Shown here piece by piece: positions 16,661 through 26,455 of a stretch of DNA of 64,000 nucleotides (position 1 is its first letter; every line of letters begins with the position of its first letter). The stretch lies in assembly GCA_001544655.2 (NCBI GenBank), contig FCOD02000009.1, positions 62,001 through 126,000 of the forward strand. The letters run 5' to 3'. Under the pieces are notes generated by a model. It saw only the letters and a list, made by a program, of their open reading frames with translations. It was not told the origin of the DNA and did no database searches. Origin of the DNA: Caballeronia turbans. Its GTDB lineage: Bacteria; Pseudomonadota; Gammaproteobacteria; Burkholderiales; Burkholderiaceae. A program made the translations under genes and the position numbers.

Positions 16661-17200
16661 ATGGCCGTAGATATGTTTCTCAAGCTGGGCGACATCAAGG
16701 GTGAATCACTGGCGGTGGGTCACACCGACGAAATCGAGGTGCTGAGCTGGTCGTGGGGATGCTCGCAGACGGGCACCACGCATACCGGAACGGGTGGCGG
16801 CACCGGGACCGCGTCGGTGCAGGATCTGTCGATCAGCAAGTACATCGACAAGAGCTCGCCCACCATCGTGCAATCGTGCTGCCAGGGCGTGCACATGCCG
16901 GAGGCCGTGCTCACGCTGCGCAAGGCGGGCGGCAACGAGCCGGTCGAGTATCTGAAGATCACGCTCAAGGAAGTGCTCATCAGCAGCCATTCGGTCGGCT
17001 CGGGCGGCGGCGATCAGGTTGCCGAGAACATCACGCTGAACTTCGCCGAATTCAACATGGAGTACCAGCCGCAGGACAACAACGGCGCGAAGAAGGGCGG
17101 CGTGGTGACCGGCAAGTGGAACATCCCGAAAAACTCGGCGACATCCGACTCCGGCGCGAGCAGCAGTTCCAGTTCGTCGAGTTCGACGAGAAGCCGCTAA
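16661..17200 (+). CDS. hcp: type VI secretion tube protein Hcp
   Basis: 179 residues from the ATG at 16661 (GGAGA site). It forms the hexameric inner tube of the T6SS. The family pattern is clear: MAVDMFLKLGDIKGES, EIEVLSWSWGCSQTGT, VQDLSISKYIDKSSP and ITLKEVLISSHSVGSGGG. The C terminus carries a serine-rich tail (nine consecutive serines, then TRSR) of about 20 residues that most Hcp proteins of about 160-167 residues lack. It is the first gene of the T6SS operon, 36 bases before tssA. Confidence 0.95.
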   Translation: MAVDMFLKLGDIKGESLAVGHTDEIEVLSWSWGCSQTGTTHTGTGGGTGTASVQDLSISKYIDKSSPTIVQSCCQGVHMPEAVLTLRKAGGNEPVEYLKITLKEVLISSHSVGSGGGDQVAENITLNFAEFNMEYQPQDNNGAKKGGVVTGKWNIPKNSATSDSGASSSSSSSSSTRSR

Positions 17201-17236
17201 GCCGCCTTCCGTTCAATGCGCCTCGCGGACACCGCC

Positions 17237-18289
17237 ATGAACCTCGCAGATATCGCAACCTGGCTGACCGACCTCACGCCGGATTCTCCGTGCGGCGAGG
17301 ACGAAGAGTACAGCGCCGATTTCCGGGCGCTGGAGCAGGCAATCGCCGGCAAGCCCGACGCCCAGTATGGCGGCACCGTGATCGCCGCGACGCCGCCCGA
17401 CTGGACGCTGGCTCACGCCCTCGCGACGGCCCTGCTCGCACGCACACGCGACTTGCGGGTGGCGGTGCATTACACGCGGGCGAGCATGGTCCGCGAGGAC
17501 TTCATCGGGCTTGCGCGCGGGCTCGCGCTGATCGAAGGGCTGCTCGCGCGGCACTGGAGCGGCGTGCATCCGCAACTCGATGCAAGCGATGGCGACGATC
17601 CGACCGCGCGCGTCAACGCGCTGTCGGCGCTCATCGACGGCTCCGGGCTCGTGGGCGAGCTGCGCGACACGCCCTTCGTCGCGCCGCGCGGCCAGCGCGG
17701 ATTCACGCTGCGCGACATGGAAGTGCTCGCGGGCGAAGCGCCGCTTTTCGAAGGCGACGAGATGCCGACCCTCGCGGCCATCGATGCGGCGTTCGCTCAA
17801 GCGGGCGCGGAAGCGGGACGGGCGCAGTGCGAGGCGCTGTCGTCGGCGCGGGCTTCGCTCACGCAGATCGAGACCTTGCTGACAGAGCACGTGGGGCCGG
17901 CGCGCGCGCTCGACTTCGGGCCGCTCGCGCGTCCGCTCGGGCGCATCGCGGAGTTCGTGGCGGCGCGGGTCGGAGCGCCCGATCCGGATACGGGGCGAGG
18001 GGGCAGTGCGATGGAGACCCATAGCAGTGAAGAGGGCGCGGGTTGCGCAGCGGCGGCGCATGCCGCCATCGGCGGACCCGCCACGCCCCGGCGTATCGCG
18101 AGCGCGCAGGACGTGAGCGATGCGCTCGACGCGATCTGCGCCTACTACGACGAGCACGAGCCATCGAGCCCGCTGCCGGTGCTGCTGCAGCGGGCCCGCA
18201 GGCTGGTCGGCAAGCGCTTCATGGAAATCATCGAGGACGTCGCGCCGGACGGCGCACATCAATTCAGGCATCTGGGCGGGGTCGTCTGA
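17237..18289 (+). CDS. tssA: type VI secretion system protein TssA (ImpA family)
   Basis: About 350 residues. The N-terminal ImpA domain has the family start LTDLTPDSPCGEDEEYSADF and LARTRDLRVAVHYTRA and LARGLALIEGLLARHW. The C-terminal part (about 275-350) has SAQDVSDALDAICAYY followed by PLPVLLQRARRLVGKRFMEI, as in short TssA proteins that cap the sheath base. I take the ATG at 17237 (MNLADIATWL) as start; an in-frame ATG at 17216 is possible, and neither has a strong ribosome site. TssA guides assembly of baseplate, tube and sheath. Confidence 0.92.
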   Translation: MNLADIATWLTDLTPDSPCGEDEEYSADFRALEQAIAGKPDAQYGGTVIAATPPDWTLAHALATALLARTRDLRVAVHYTRASMVREDFIGLARGLALIEGLLARHWSGVHPQLDASDGDDPTARVNALSALIDGSGLVGELRDTPFVAPRGQRGFTLRDMEVLAGEAPLFEGDEMPTLAAIDAAFAQAGAEAGRAQCEALSSARASLTQIETLLTEHVGPARALDFGPLARPLGRIAEFVAARVGAPDPDTGRGGSAMETHSSEEGAGCAAAAHAAIGGPATPRRIASAQDVSDALDAICAYYDEHEPSSPLPVLLQRARRLVGKRFMEIIEDVAPDGAHQFRHLGGVV

Positions 18290-18322
18290 CCGGACTCAGG
18301 CAAAAGCAAAGGAGTGGATATC

Positions 18323-18850
18323 GTGGCAAAGGAAAGCAGTCAGAAATTCATCGCGCGCAATCGCGCGCCGCGCGTGCAGATCGAATACGACGTCGAAGTC
18401 TACGGCTCGGAAAAGAAAGTGAACCTGCCCTTCGTGATGGGCGTGCTCGCGGATCTCTCGGGCCAGAGCGCGGAGCCGCTCGCGCCCGCCGCCGAGCGGA
18501 AGTTCCTGGAGGTCGATGTCGACAACTTCGACGAGCGTCTCAAGTCGATGAAGCCGCGCGTCGCGGTGCAGGTGCCCAACACGCTGACGGGCGAGGGCAA
18601 CGTCGCCGTCGATCTGACTTTCGAGAGTATGGACGACTTCACGCCCGCCGCCATCGCACGCAAGGTCGAACCGCTGCGGCAACTGCTGGAGGCGCGCACG
18701 CAGCTCGCCAACCTGCTGACCTACATGGACGGCAAGACCGGCGCCGAAGCGCTGATCGCGCGCCTGCTGGAAGAACCCGCGCTGATGAAAGCACTGAGCG
18801 CAGAGCCTCGCCCGCACGGCGACGAAGACGAGCCCACTACCGGAGCATGA
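18323..18850 (+). CDS. tssB: type VI contractile sheath small subunit TssB (VipA)
   Basis: 175 residues starting MAKESSQKFIARNRAPRVQI, read from a GTG at 18323 with an AAAGGAG site eight bases upstream. The upstream in-frame GTG at 18314 would overlap that site and is unlikely. The central VNLPFVMGVLADLSGQ and KFLEVDVDNFDERLKSM are diagnostic. With TssC it builds the contractile sheath around Hcp. The gene lies 33 bases after tssA and four bases before tssC. Confidence 0.95.
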   Translation: MAKESSQKFIARNRAPRVQIEYDVEVYGSEKKVNLPFVMGVLADLSGQSAEPLAPAAERKFLEVDVDNFDERLKSMKPRVAVQVPNTLTGEGNVAVDLTFESMDDFTPAAIARKVEPLRQLLEARTQLANLLTYMDGKTGAEALIARLLEEPALMKALSAEPRPHGDEDEPTTGA

Positions 18851-18854
18851 CGCG

Positions 18855-20357
18855 ATGAACGATCTCAGCATCCAGCAACAGGCCGGCGCCAGCGTGATGG
18901 AAACGGCGCCCGCGCTCGACGATTTCTCCACGCTGCTGCAAAAGGAATTCAAGCCGAAGTCCGAGCGGGCCCGCGATGCCGTCGAACGCGCCGTGCGCAC
19001 GCTTGCCGAGCAGGCGCTGCGCGACACCGGCGTGATCTCGGGCGACGTCCTCGCGACCATCGAGGCGCTGATCGCGCAGATCGATCAGGCGCTCACCGGC
19101 CAGATCAATCTGATCCTGCACAGCGAGCCGTTCCAGAAGGTCGAGAGCGCATGGCGCGGCCTGCACTACCTCGTGAACAATACGGAGACCGACGAGTCGC
19201 TCAAGATCCGCGTGCTGAACATCTCGAAGGCGGAACTGCACAAGACGCTGAAGAAGTACCGCGGCGTGGCGTGGGATCAGAGCCCGCTCTTCAAGAAGCT
19301 CTACGAGGAGGAGTACGGACAGTTCGGCGGCGAGCCTTACGGCGCGCTCGTTGCGGATTACTACTTCGATCACAGCGGCCCCGACGTCGACCTGCTCACG
19401 CAGATCGCGAAGATCGCGGCGGCGGCGCATGCGCCGTTCATCGCGGGCGCGGATCCGGCCGCGCTCCTGATGGAGTCGTGGCAGGAACTCGCCAATCCGC
19501 GTGATCTGACCAAGATCTTCCAGACGCCCGAGCATGCCGCGTGGCGCTCGCTGCGCGATTCGGAGGATTCGCGCTACATCGGCCTCGCGATGCCGCGCTT
19601 TCTGGCGCGCGCGCCCTACGGCGCGAAAACGGACCCGGTCGAAGCCTTCGATTTCGAGGAAGACACCGCAGGCGCGAACAGCAGCAAGTACGCGTGGGCG
19701 AACGCGGCGTATGCGATGGCGGCGAACATCACGCGCTCGTTCAGGATGTTCGGCTGGTGCTCGCGCATTCGCGGCGTCGAGTCGGGCGGTGCGGTCGAAG
19801 GCCTGCCGGTTCACGCGTTTCCGACGGACGACGGCGGCGTGGACATGAAGTGCCCGACCGAGATCGCGATCAGCGACCGCCGCGAGGCCGAGCTTGCCAA
19901 GAACGGCTTCATGCCGCTCGTGCACAAGAAGAACTCGGACTTCGCGGCGTTCATCGGCGCGCAATCGCTGCACAAGCCGGCCGAGTACGAAGACCCGGAC
20001 GCCACCGCGAACGCCAATCTCGCGGCGCGCCTGCCGTATCTCTTCGCGTGCAGCCGCTTCGCGCATTACCTCAAGTGCATCGTGCGCGACAAGCTCGGCT
20101 CGTTCAAGGAACGCGAGGACATGGAGCGCTGGCTGCAGAACTGGATTCTCCAGTATGTCGATGGCGACCCCACGCACTCGTCCGACGACACCAAGGCGCG
20201 CAAGCCGCTCGCGGATGCGCAGGTCGTCGTCGAGGAAGTGGCGGGCAATCCGGGCTACTACACGTCGAAGTTCTTCCTGCGCCCGCATTACCAGCTCGAA
20301 GGTCTCACGGTGTCGCTGCGGCTCGTGTCGAAGCTGCCGACCGCCAAGACCGCCTGA
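18855..20357 (+). CDS. tssC: type VI contractile sheath large subunit TssC (VipB)
   Basis: 500 residues, the usual length. Diagnostic stretches are FQKVESAWRGLHYLVNNTET, LNISKAELHKTLKKY, EYGQFGGEPYGALVADYYFD and YLKCIVRDKLGSFKE, and it ends with the sheath fold FFLRPHYQLEGLTVSLRLVS. It partners TssB in the cytoplasmic sheath and is recycled by ClpV. Position after tssB follows the near-universal tssBC order. Confidence 0.96.
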   Translation: MNDLSIQQQAGASVMETAPALDDFSTLLQKEFKPKSERARDAVERAVRTLAEQALRDTGVISGDVLATIEALIAQIDQALTGQINLILHSEPFQKVESAWRGLHYLVNNTETDESLKIRVLNISKAELHKTLKKYRGVAWDQSPLFKKLYEEEYGQFGGEPYGALVADYYFDHSGPDVDLLTQIAKIAAAAHAPFIAGADPAALLMESWQELANPRDLTKIFQTPEHAAWRSLRDSEDSRYIGLAMPRFLARAPYGAKTDPVEAFDFEEDTAGANSSKYAWANAAYAMAANITRSFRMFGWCSRIRGVESGGAVEGLPVHAFPTDDGGVDMKCPTEIAISDRREAELAKNGFMPLVHKKNSDFAAFIGAQSLHKPAEYEDPDATANANLAARLPYLFACSRFAHYLKCIVRDKLGSFKEREDMERWLQNWILQYVDGDPTHSSDDTKARKPLADAQVVVEEVAGNPGYYTSKFFLRPHYQLEGLTVSLRLVSKLPTAKTA

Positions 20358-20407
20358 GCCTCGCCGTGTCCGCCCGTCCTGCCTCGTTTGCTCAAAGGGA
20401 GTTGCTC

Positions 20408-20950
20408 ATGTCCGAACCCTCCGCCCGTGACCGCCTGCAACCGTCGTTGCTGGACCGGCTGACCGATTTCGAGCCGCACGCGCGTCATGAAGCGCGCGAG
20501 CGTCGCGTGGTGTCGGCGCGCGCGCTGCGCGAGAGCGTCCAACGCGACATCGGCTGGCTGCTGAACGCGAGCGGTCTCGCGGACGGCGCACACGCGCCCG
20601 GTCTGCCGCACGTCGCGACATCGGTGCTGAACTACGGCCTGCCGGACCTCGCGGGGCGCAACGTCGCGGCGCTCACGCCCGGCGCGCTCGAGCGCGTGAT
20701 CCGCGACGCGCTGTGGGCGTTCGAGCCGCGCCTCGCGCGCGAATCGGTGCGCGTGACGGCGATCGACGATACGAAGGGCGCGGCGCGCAGCCATGTGATC
20801 CGCTTCGAGATCGAGGCGCAGATGTGGTCCCAGCCGTATCCCGAGCGGCTTTTTCTGCGCACGGAACTGGATCTCGAAGCGGGCGAAGTGCGCGTCGCCG
20901 ATGCATCGACCACGCGCGCCGGATCATCGGCCGGGGAGCAGCAGGCATGA
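20408..20950 (+). CDS. tssE: type VI baseplate protein TssE (gp25-like)
   Basis: 180 residues from the ATG at 20408 (AAAGGGAG site). It has the gp25/lysozyme-like wedge pattern: SLLDRLTDFEP, LRESVQRDIGWLLNAS, SVLNYGLPDLAG and EARVRVTAI-type strand (here ARESVRVTAID), then IRFEIEAQMWSQP. It forms the baseplate wedge with TssF and TssG. Its stop overlaps the tssF start by four bases. Confidence 0.94.
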   Translation: MSEPSARDRLQPSLLDRLTDFEPHARHEARERRVVSARALRESVQRDIGWLLNASGLADGAHAPGLPHVATSVLNYGLPDLAGRNVAALTPGALERVIRDALWAFEPRLARESVRVTAIDDTKGAARSHVIRFEIEAQMWSQPYPERLFLRTELDLEAGEVRVADASTTRAGSSAGEQQA

Positions 20951-22836
20951 ACCCCGCGTTCCTCAAGTACTACAGCCAGGAGCTTCAGCACGTCCGGGAG
21001 ATGGGCGGTGAATTCGCCGCCGCGTTTCCGAAGATCGCGGGACGGCTCGCGCTCGACGGCGTCGAATGCGCGGACCCGTACGTCGAGCGGTTGCTCGAAG
21101 GCTTCAGCTTCCTCGCCGCGCGCGTCCAGATGAAGCTCGACGCCGAGTTCCCGCGCTTCACGCAGCATCTGCTCGAACTGGCATATCCGCACTATCTGGC
21201 GCCGACGCCGTCGATGGCGGTCGTCCAGTTGCACGCGGACCATAGGAATCCGCAGCTTGCCGCGAGCGCCGATGGCATCGTCGTGCCGCGCCATACGGCG
21301 TTGCGAGGCATGCTCGACAAGTCCGCCTCCACGCGTTGCGAATACCGCACCGCGCATGCGCTCACGCTGTGGCCGGTCGAGATCGCGCGGGCGAAGTTCT
21401 TCACCCATGCGGGCGGCCCCGGCGCATCGTCGTTGCCGGCCAACGTCCGGGGCGGGCTGCGCCTGCGTCTGCGCGCGACCGGCGCGCTCGGCTTCGAGCG
21501 CCTTTCGCTCGATCGTCTCGCGCTCTATCTGCGCGGTCCGGACGGCTTGCCCGCGCGCCTGCACGAGCGTCTGCTCGCGCATTGCATCGGCGTGGCGGTG
21601 ATGCAGCCGGGCGACGGCGCAAGCGCGTCGACCACGCTCGCCGTGCTCCCGAAGACCGCGTTGCAGCCGATGGGTTTCGCCGAGGACGAGGCGCTCCTGC
21701 CGGTCGGTCAGCAATCGTTCGACGGCTATCGGCTCTTGCAGGAGTATTTCGCCTTCGCGCCGCGCTTCATGTTCGTCGAGCTGGCCGGCCTGCGCGACGC
21801 GCTTCGTCTTTGCCGCGGCGCGGAAGCGGAGATCGTGATCCTGCTCGATCAGGCCGATGCGTCGCTCGAACGCGGGGTCGACGTTTCGCACTTCGCGCTC
21901 AACTGCACGCCCGCGATCAACCTGTTTCGCCGCCGCACCGACCGCGTCGCGCTGTCGGACACCGAGTTCGAGTATCACGTCGTCGTCGACCGCACGCGGC
22001 CGATGGACTACGAGATCCATCAGATCGACGAAGTGACCGGCTACGGCGCGGGCGCGGCCGCCGAGAAGCAGTATCGGCCGTTCTACTGCGCGAAGGATCT
22101 CGATGCGCCGGGCGAGGGCGGCGCGTTCTATCAGTTGCGGCGCGAGGCGCGGCGTGCGTCGGTGCGGCAGCAGCAAAGCGGCGCGCGCAGCAGCTATCTC
22201 GGCAGCGAAGCCTTCATCGCGCTGGTCGATGCGGCGAGCGCGCCCGAGCGCGGCGAAGTGCGTCAGCTCGGCATCAGCGCGTGGTGCACGAACCGCGATC
22301 TGCCGCTTTCGATGCCCGTCGGCGCGGGTTCGACCGACTTCACGCTCGATGCCGAGGCGCCCGTCACCGCCGTGCGCTGCGTCGCGGGCCCGAGCCGGCC
22401 GCTGCCGTCGTTCGCGCAGGGGCCGGCGGCGTGGCGGCTGCTCGATCATCTTTCGCTGAACTACGCGTCGCTCGTGGATACGAACGCGCAGGAAGGCGCC
22501 CGCGCGCTGCGGGAACTGCTCGCGCTGTACTGCCCCGCCGACGATGCCGCCGCGCACCGGCAGGTCGAAGGGCTGCGCTCGGTGTCGTGCGAGCCGGTCG
22601 TGCGCCGCCTGCCGTCGCCGGGGCCGATCGTCTACGGGCGCGGCCTCGCGGTCACGCTGCGCTTCGACGACGCCGCGTTCGAAGGCGCGAGCGCGTTTTT
22701 GCTCGGCGCGGTGCTCGCGCAGTTCTTCGCGCGCTACGTGTCGATCAATTCGTTCACCGAGACCGCCGTCGCGACGCTCGCGCGCGGCCCGATCATGCAG
22801 TGGCCTGCGAGGACCGGACGATGCGCGACGCTCTGA
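20947..22836 (+). CDS. tssF: type VI baseplate subunit TssF (VasA/ImpG)
   Basis: 629 residues from the ATG overlapping the tssE stop. It begins MNPAFLKYYSQELQHVREMG and continues PKIAGRLALDGVECADPYVE and RFTQHLLELAYPHYLAPTPS, the conserved TssF N terminus. Near the middle is HFALNCTPAINLFRRRTDRV, and the C-terminal LGAVLAQFFARYVSINSFTE is also typical. It is a wedge component of the baseplate. The end overlaps tssG by 16 bases. Confidence 0.95.
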   Translation: MNPAFLKYYSQELQHVREMGGEFAAAFPKIAGRLALDGVECADPYVERLLEGFSFLAARVQMKLDAEFPRFTQHLLELAYPHYLAPTPSMAVVQLHADHRNPQLAASADGIVVPRHTALRGMLDKSASTRCEYRTAHALTLWPVEIARAKFFTHAGGPGASSLPANVRGGLRLRLRATGALGFERLSLDRLALYLRGPDGLPARLHERLLAHCIGVAVMQPGDGASASTTLAVLPKTALQPMGFAEDEALLPVGQQSFDGYRLLQEYFAFAPRFMFVELAGLRDALRLCRGAEAEIVILLDQADASLERGVDVSHFALNCTPAINLFRRRTDRVALSDTEFEYHVVVDRTRPMDYEIHQIDEVTGYGAGAAAEKQYRPFYCAKDLDAPGEGGAFYQLRREARRASVRQQQSGARSSYLGSEAFIALVDAASAPERGEVRQLGISAWCTNRDLPLSMPVGAGSTDFTLDAEAPVTAVRCVAGPSRPLPSFAQGPAAWRLLDHLSLNYASLVDTNAQEGARALRELLALYCPADDAAAHRQVEGLRSVSCEPVVRRLPSPGPIVYGRGLAVTLRFDDAAFEGASAFLLGAVLAQFFARYVSINSFTETAVATLARGPIMQWPARTGRCATL

Positions 22837-23855
22837 CCCTCGACGGCATGCTCGCCCGAGACGCGCGCCGCTTCGACTTCTTCCAGGCGCTGCGGCTCAT
22901 CGAGCAGGCGCATGCAAAGCGCCCGCGCCTCGGCCGCTCGCTCGCCGCGCGCGACGATGCCGTGCGGCTCTCGCAGGACCCGGAGCTGATCTTTCATCCG
23001 ACCACGCTCGGCGAATACGTGCCGGGCGAGAACGGCCGGCCGGGGCGGCTCGCGGTGAATTTTCTCGGGCTGCTCGGCCCCAACGGCCCGCTGCCGACGC
23101 ACCTGACCGCTTACGTGCGCGAGCGCGTCCGTCACGCGAACGATCCCACGCTCGCGCGCTTTCTCGACGTGTTTCATCACCGGATGCTGTCGCTGTTCTA
23201 TCGCGCGTGGGCGGATGCGCAGCCGGTCGTGAGCGCCGACCGTCCGGGCGACGATCGCTTCGCGGGCTACGTCGGCAGCCTGTTCGGTCTCGGCGCGCCC
23301 GCGCTCGCCGATCGCGACGCGGTGCCCGATTCCGCGAAGCGCCACTTCGCCGGCATCCTCGCCGCGCCCACGCGCCATGCGAGCGGGCTGCGGCTCATTC
23401 TCTCGCGCTTCTTCGGCGTGCCGGTGTCGGTCGAGCCGTGGCGCGGCCACTGGATCACGCTGCCGGAAGAAGGCCGCACGCGTCTGTCCGGCGCGCGGCT
23501 CGGCGAATCGACGGTCGTCGGCACGCGGGTGTGGGACTGCCAGCACAAGTTCCGCATCGTGATCGGGCCGCTGCGCTACGCGGACTTCGCGCGCTTCCTG
23601 CCGGGCGGGCAGAGCCTCGTGAAACTCGCCGACTGGGTCCGCGATTACGTGCGCGATCCGCTCGACTGGGACGTATCGCTGCATCTGAAGCGCGACGACG
23701 TGCCCGCGCTGCGTCTGCAGGGCAATACCGCGCACGGCGCGCGTCTGGGCTGGAACACGTGGCTCACGAGCGGCGCGCCCGTGCATGACAACCATCGGGT
23801 CGTGATCGCCGGGCAGGCGGGCGCGAGCCATCGCAAGGAGACTCCTCATGACTGA
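22821..23855 (+). CDS. tssG: type VI baseplate subunit TssG (VasB/ImpH)
   Basis: 344 residues starting at the ATG at 22821 inside the tssF 3-prime end. It has RRFDFFQALRLIEQAH, then LAVNFLGLLGPNGPLPTHLT and FLDVFHHRMLSLFYRAWADA, the family hallmark. The last third has KFRIVIGPLRYADFARFLPG. It completes the TssE-F-G baseplate wedge. It overlaps clpV by eight bases. Confidence 0.95.
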   Translation: MRDALTLDGMLARDARRFDFFQALRLIEQAHAKRPRLGRSLAARDDAVRLSQDPELIFHPTTLGEYVPGENGRPGRLAVNFLGLLGPNGPLPTHLTAYVRERVRHANDPTLARFLDVFHHRMLSLFYRAWADAQPVVSADRPGDDRFAGYVGSLFGLGAPALADRDAVPDSAKRHFAGILAAPTRHASGLRLILSRFFGVPVSVEPWRGHWITLPEEGRTRLSGARLGESTVVGTRVWDCQHKFRIVIGPLRYADFARFLPGGQSLVKLADWVRDYVRDPLDWDVSLHLKRDDVPALRLQGNTAHGARLGWNTWLTSGAPVHDNHRVVIAGQAGASHRKETPHD

Positions 23856-26442
23856 GATCAGCCGCATGGCGTTGTTCGGCAAGCTTCATCCGCTCGCCTA
23901 TCGGGCGATAGAAAACGGCGCGGCGTTCTGCAAGTTGCGCGGCAATCCGTATGTCGAGCTCGCGCACTGGGTGCATCAGATCCTGCTCGCGGCGGATTCC
24001 GACCTGCGGCGCCTCGTGCGTCACTTCGATCTCGACGAGACCGCGCTCGAACGCGATCTGACCGCCGCGCTCGACCGCCTGCCGCGCGGCGCGAGCGCAG
24101 TCTCCGACATCTCCGCGCAAGTCGACGAAGCCGTCGAGCGCGGCTGGGTCTTCGGCTCGCTGATGTTCGACGCCGCGAACGTGCGCACGGGCCATCTCGT
24201 GATCGGCATTCTCCGCACGCCGAACCTGCGCAACGCGCTTTACGCGCTCTCGCGCCAGTTCGAGAAGATCAGCTTCGATGCATTGTCCGCACGCTTCGAT
24301 GCGCTGCTCGAAGGCTCGCCCGAAGCGCAGGCCGCGCCTGCCGCCGAGCCCGTGGCGCTGCCCGCGCAGCATGACGCGCTCTCCCGCTATACCGTCGATC
24401 TGACCGCCGAGGCGCGCGAGGGCAAGCTCGATCCCATCGTCGGGCGCGACATGGAGATTCGCCAGGTCGTCGACATTCTCATGCGCCGCCGCCAGAACAA
24501 CCCGATCCTCACGGGCGAGGCGGGCGTCGGCAAGACGGCGGTGGTGGAAGGCTTCGCGCAGCGCATCGTCGCGGGCGAGGTGCCCCCCGCGTTGCGCGAC
24601 GCCGTCGTGCGCACGCTCGATGTCGGCCTGCTGCAGGCGGGGGCGAGCGTGAAGGGCGAGTTCGAGAACCGGCTCAAGCAGGTGATCGAGCAGGTGCAGA
24701 AGTCGGACAAGCCGGTGATCCTTTTCATCGACGAGGCGCATACGCTCGTCGGCGCGGGCGGCGCGGCCGGCACCGGCGATGCGGCCAACCTGCTCAAGCC
24801 CGCGCTCGCGCGCGGCACGCTGCGCACCATCGCCGCGACGACGTGGGTCGAATACAAGAAGCACATCGAGAAGGACCCGGCGCTCACGCGCCGCTTTCAG
24901 GTCGTGAAAGTGCCCGAGCCTTCGGAGGACAACGCGATTGCGATGATGCGCGGCTTCGTGCGCAAGATGGAGTCGCATCACGGCGTGCAGGTGCTCGACG
25001 AGGCGCTCGAAGCGGCGGTGAAGCTCTCGCATCGCTTCATTCCCGCGCGCCAGTTGCCCGACAAGGCCGTGAGCCTGCTCGACACCGCCTGCGCGCGCGT
25101 CGCGGTGAGCCAGCAGGCGCTGCCCCCGGCCATCGACGATGCGAAGCGGCGCATCGAAACGTGGCAGACCGAAAGCGAGATCGTGGCGCGTGAAGCCGCG
25201 CTCGGCATCGACACGCAGCAACGCGCGGCGGATGTCGCCGCGCGCCTCGACGCCGAGCGTGCGCGTCTCGCGGAATTGACGGCGCGCTGGGAAGCCGAAC
25301 GTGCGCTGGTCGCGCGCATTCTCGCGGCGCGCCGTGCGATCGGGGAGGGCGGCGAAGCCGTGACCCTCTCCGACCTGCAGGGCCTGACCGATGAACTCGC
25401 GCAACGCCAGGGCGAAGCGCCGCTGATTCTGCCGGGCGTGGACGCGCATGCGGTGGCATCGGTCGTGCAGGACTGGACCGGCATTCCGGTCGGCCGCATG
25501 GTGCGCGACGAAGCCGCGAGCGTGCTCGATCTCGCCACGACGCTGAACCGGCGCATCGTCGGGCAACGCCACGCGATGGACATGATCGCGCGCCGCGTGC
25601 AGACCGCGCGCGCCGGCCTCGACGATCCCGGCAAGCCCGTCGGCGTGTTCATGCTGGCGGGCACCTCGGGCGTCGGCAAGACCGAAACCGCGCTCGCGCT
25701 CGCCGAAGCGCTCTATGGCGGCGAAGAGAACGTCGTCACCGTGAACATGAGCGAGTACCAGGAAGCGCACACGGTGTCGCTGCTCAAGGGCGCGCCGCCG
25801 GGATATGTCGGCTACGGCGAAGGCGGCGTGCTCACCGAGGCGGTGCGGCGTCGTCCGTACAGCGTCGTGCTGCTCGACGAATTCGAGAAGGCGCATCCGG
25901 ACGTGCACAAGCTGTTCTTTCAGGTCTTCGACAAGGGCCGCATGGAAGACGGCGAGGGCCGCGAGATCGACTTTTCCAACACGCTGATCCTGCTCACGAC
26001 CAACGTCGGCACCGAGCTGATCACGCAACTGTGCGGTGGCGGGCGCGAGACGCCGTCGCCCGAAGAGATCGCGCGTGCGCTGCGCGCGCCGCTGCTCGAC
26101 GCCTTCCCGCCCGCGCTGCTCGGGCGCGTCGCGGTGATTCCGTACTACCCGCTCGACGACACGATGCTCGATGCGGTGATTCGCCTGCAGCTCGCTCGCA
26201 TCGAGCGGCGCATCGCGGAGCGCCATCGCGTGAAGTTCGCCTATGACGACGCCGTGGTCCGACAGATCGCGCGCCGCTGCACTGAGCTCGCGAGCGGCGG
26301 CCGCATGATCGACGCGATCCTCACCAATACCGTGCTGCCCCGCGTGAGCGCGGAATTCCTCGGCCGTCTCGTCGATGGCCGCAGTATCGGAAAAGTCGAG
26401 GTCGGCGTATGCGACGGCGACTTCACCTATGCCTTCGATTGA
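23848..26442 (+). CDS. clpV: type VI secretion ATPase TssH (ClpV)
   Basis: 864 residues. An N-terminal Clp_N-like domain (about 1-150) binds the contracted sheath. The first AAA domain has Walker A GEAGVGKTA near 225-233 and Walker B VILFIDEAHTLVGAGG; the second has GTSGVGKTE near 605 and VVLLDEFEKAHPDVHKL. The coiled middle domain lies at about 395-510. It unfolds and recycles TssBC after firing. Because of GC bias the opposite strand is open along nearly the whole gene, which is not evidence for a second gene. Confidence 0.96.
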   Translation: MTEISRMALFGKLHPLAYRAIENGAAFCKLRGNPYVELAHWVHQILLAADSDLRRLVRHFDLDETALERDLTAALDRLPRGASAVSDISAQVDEAVERGWVFGSLMFDAANVRTGHLVIGILRTPNLRNALYALSRQFEKISFDALSARFDALLEGSPEAQAAPAAEPVALPAQHDALSRYTVDLTAEAREGKLDPIVGRDMEIRQVVDILMRRRQNNPILTGEAGVGKTAVVEGFAQRIVAGEVPPALRDAVVRTLDVGLLQAGASVKGEFENRLKQVIEQVQKSDKPVILFIDEAHTLVGAGGAAGTGDAANLLKPALARGTLRTIAATTWVEYKKHIEKDPALTRRFQVVKVPEPSEDNAIAMMRGFVRKMESHHGVQVLDEALEAAVKLSHRFIPARQLPDKAVSLLDTACARVAVSQQALPPAIDDAKRRIETWQTESEIVAREAALGIDTQQRAADVAARLDAERARLAELTARWEAERALVARILAARRAIGEGGEAVTLSDLQGLTDELAQRQGEAPLILPGVDAHAVASVVQDWTGIPVGRMVRDEAASVLDLATTLNRRIVGQRHAMDMIARRVQTARAGLDDPGKPVGVFMLAGTSGVGKTETALALAEALYGGEENVVTVNMSEYQEAHTVSLLKGAPPGYVGYGEGGVLTEAVRRRPYSVVLLDEFEKAHPDVHKLFFQVFDKGRMEDGEGREIDFSNTLILLTTNVGTELITQLCGGGRETPSPEEIARALRAPLLDAFPPALLGRVAVIPYYPLDDTMLDAVIRLQLARIERRIAERHRVKFAYDDAVVRQIARRCTELASGGRMIDAILTNTVLPRVSAEFLGRLVDGRSIGKVEVGVCDGDFTYAFD

Positions 26443-26455
26443 CAGGGAGCCAGCC

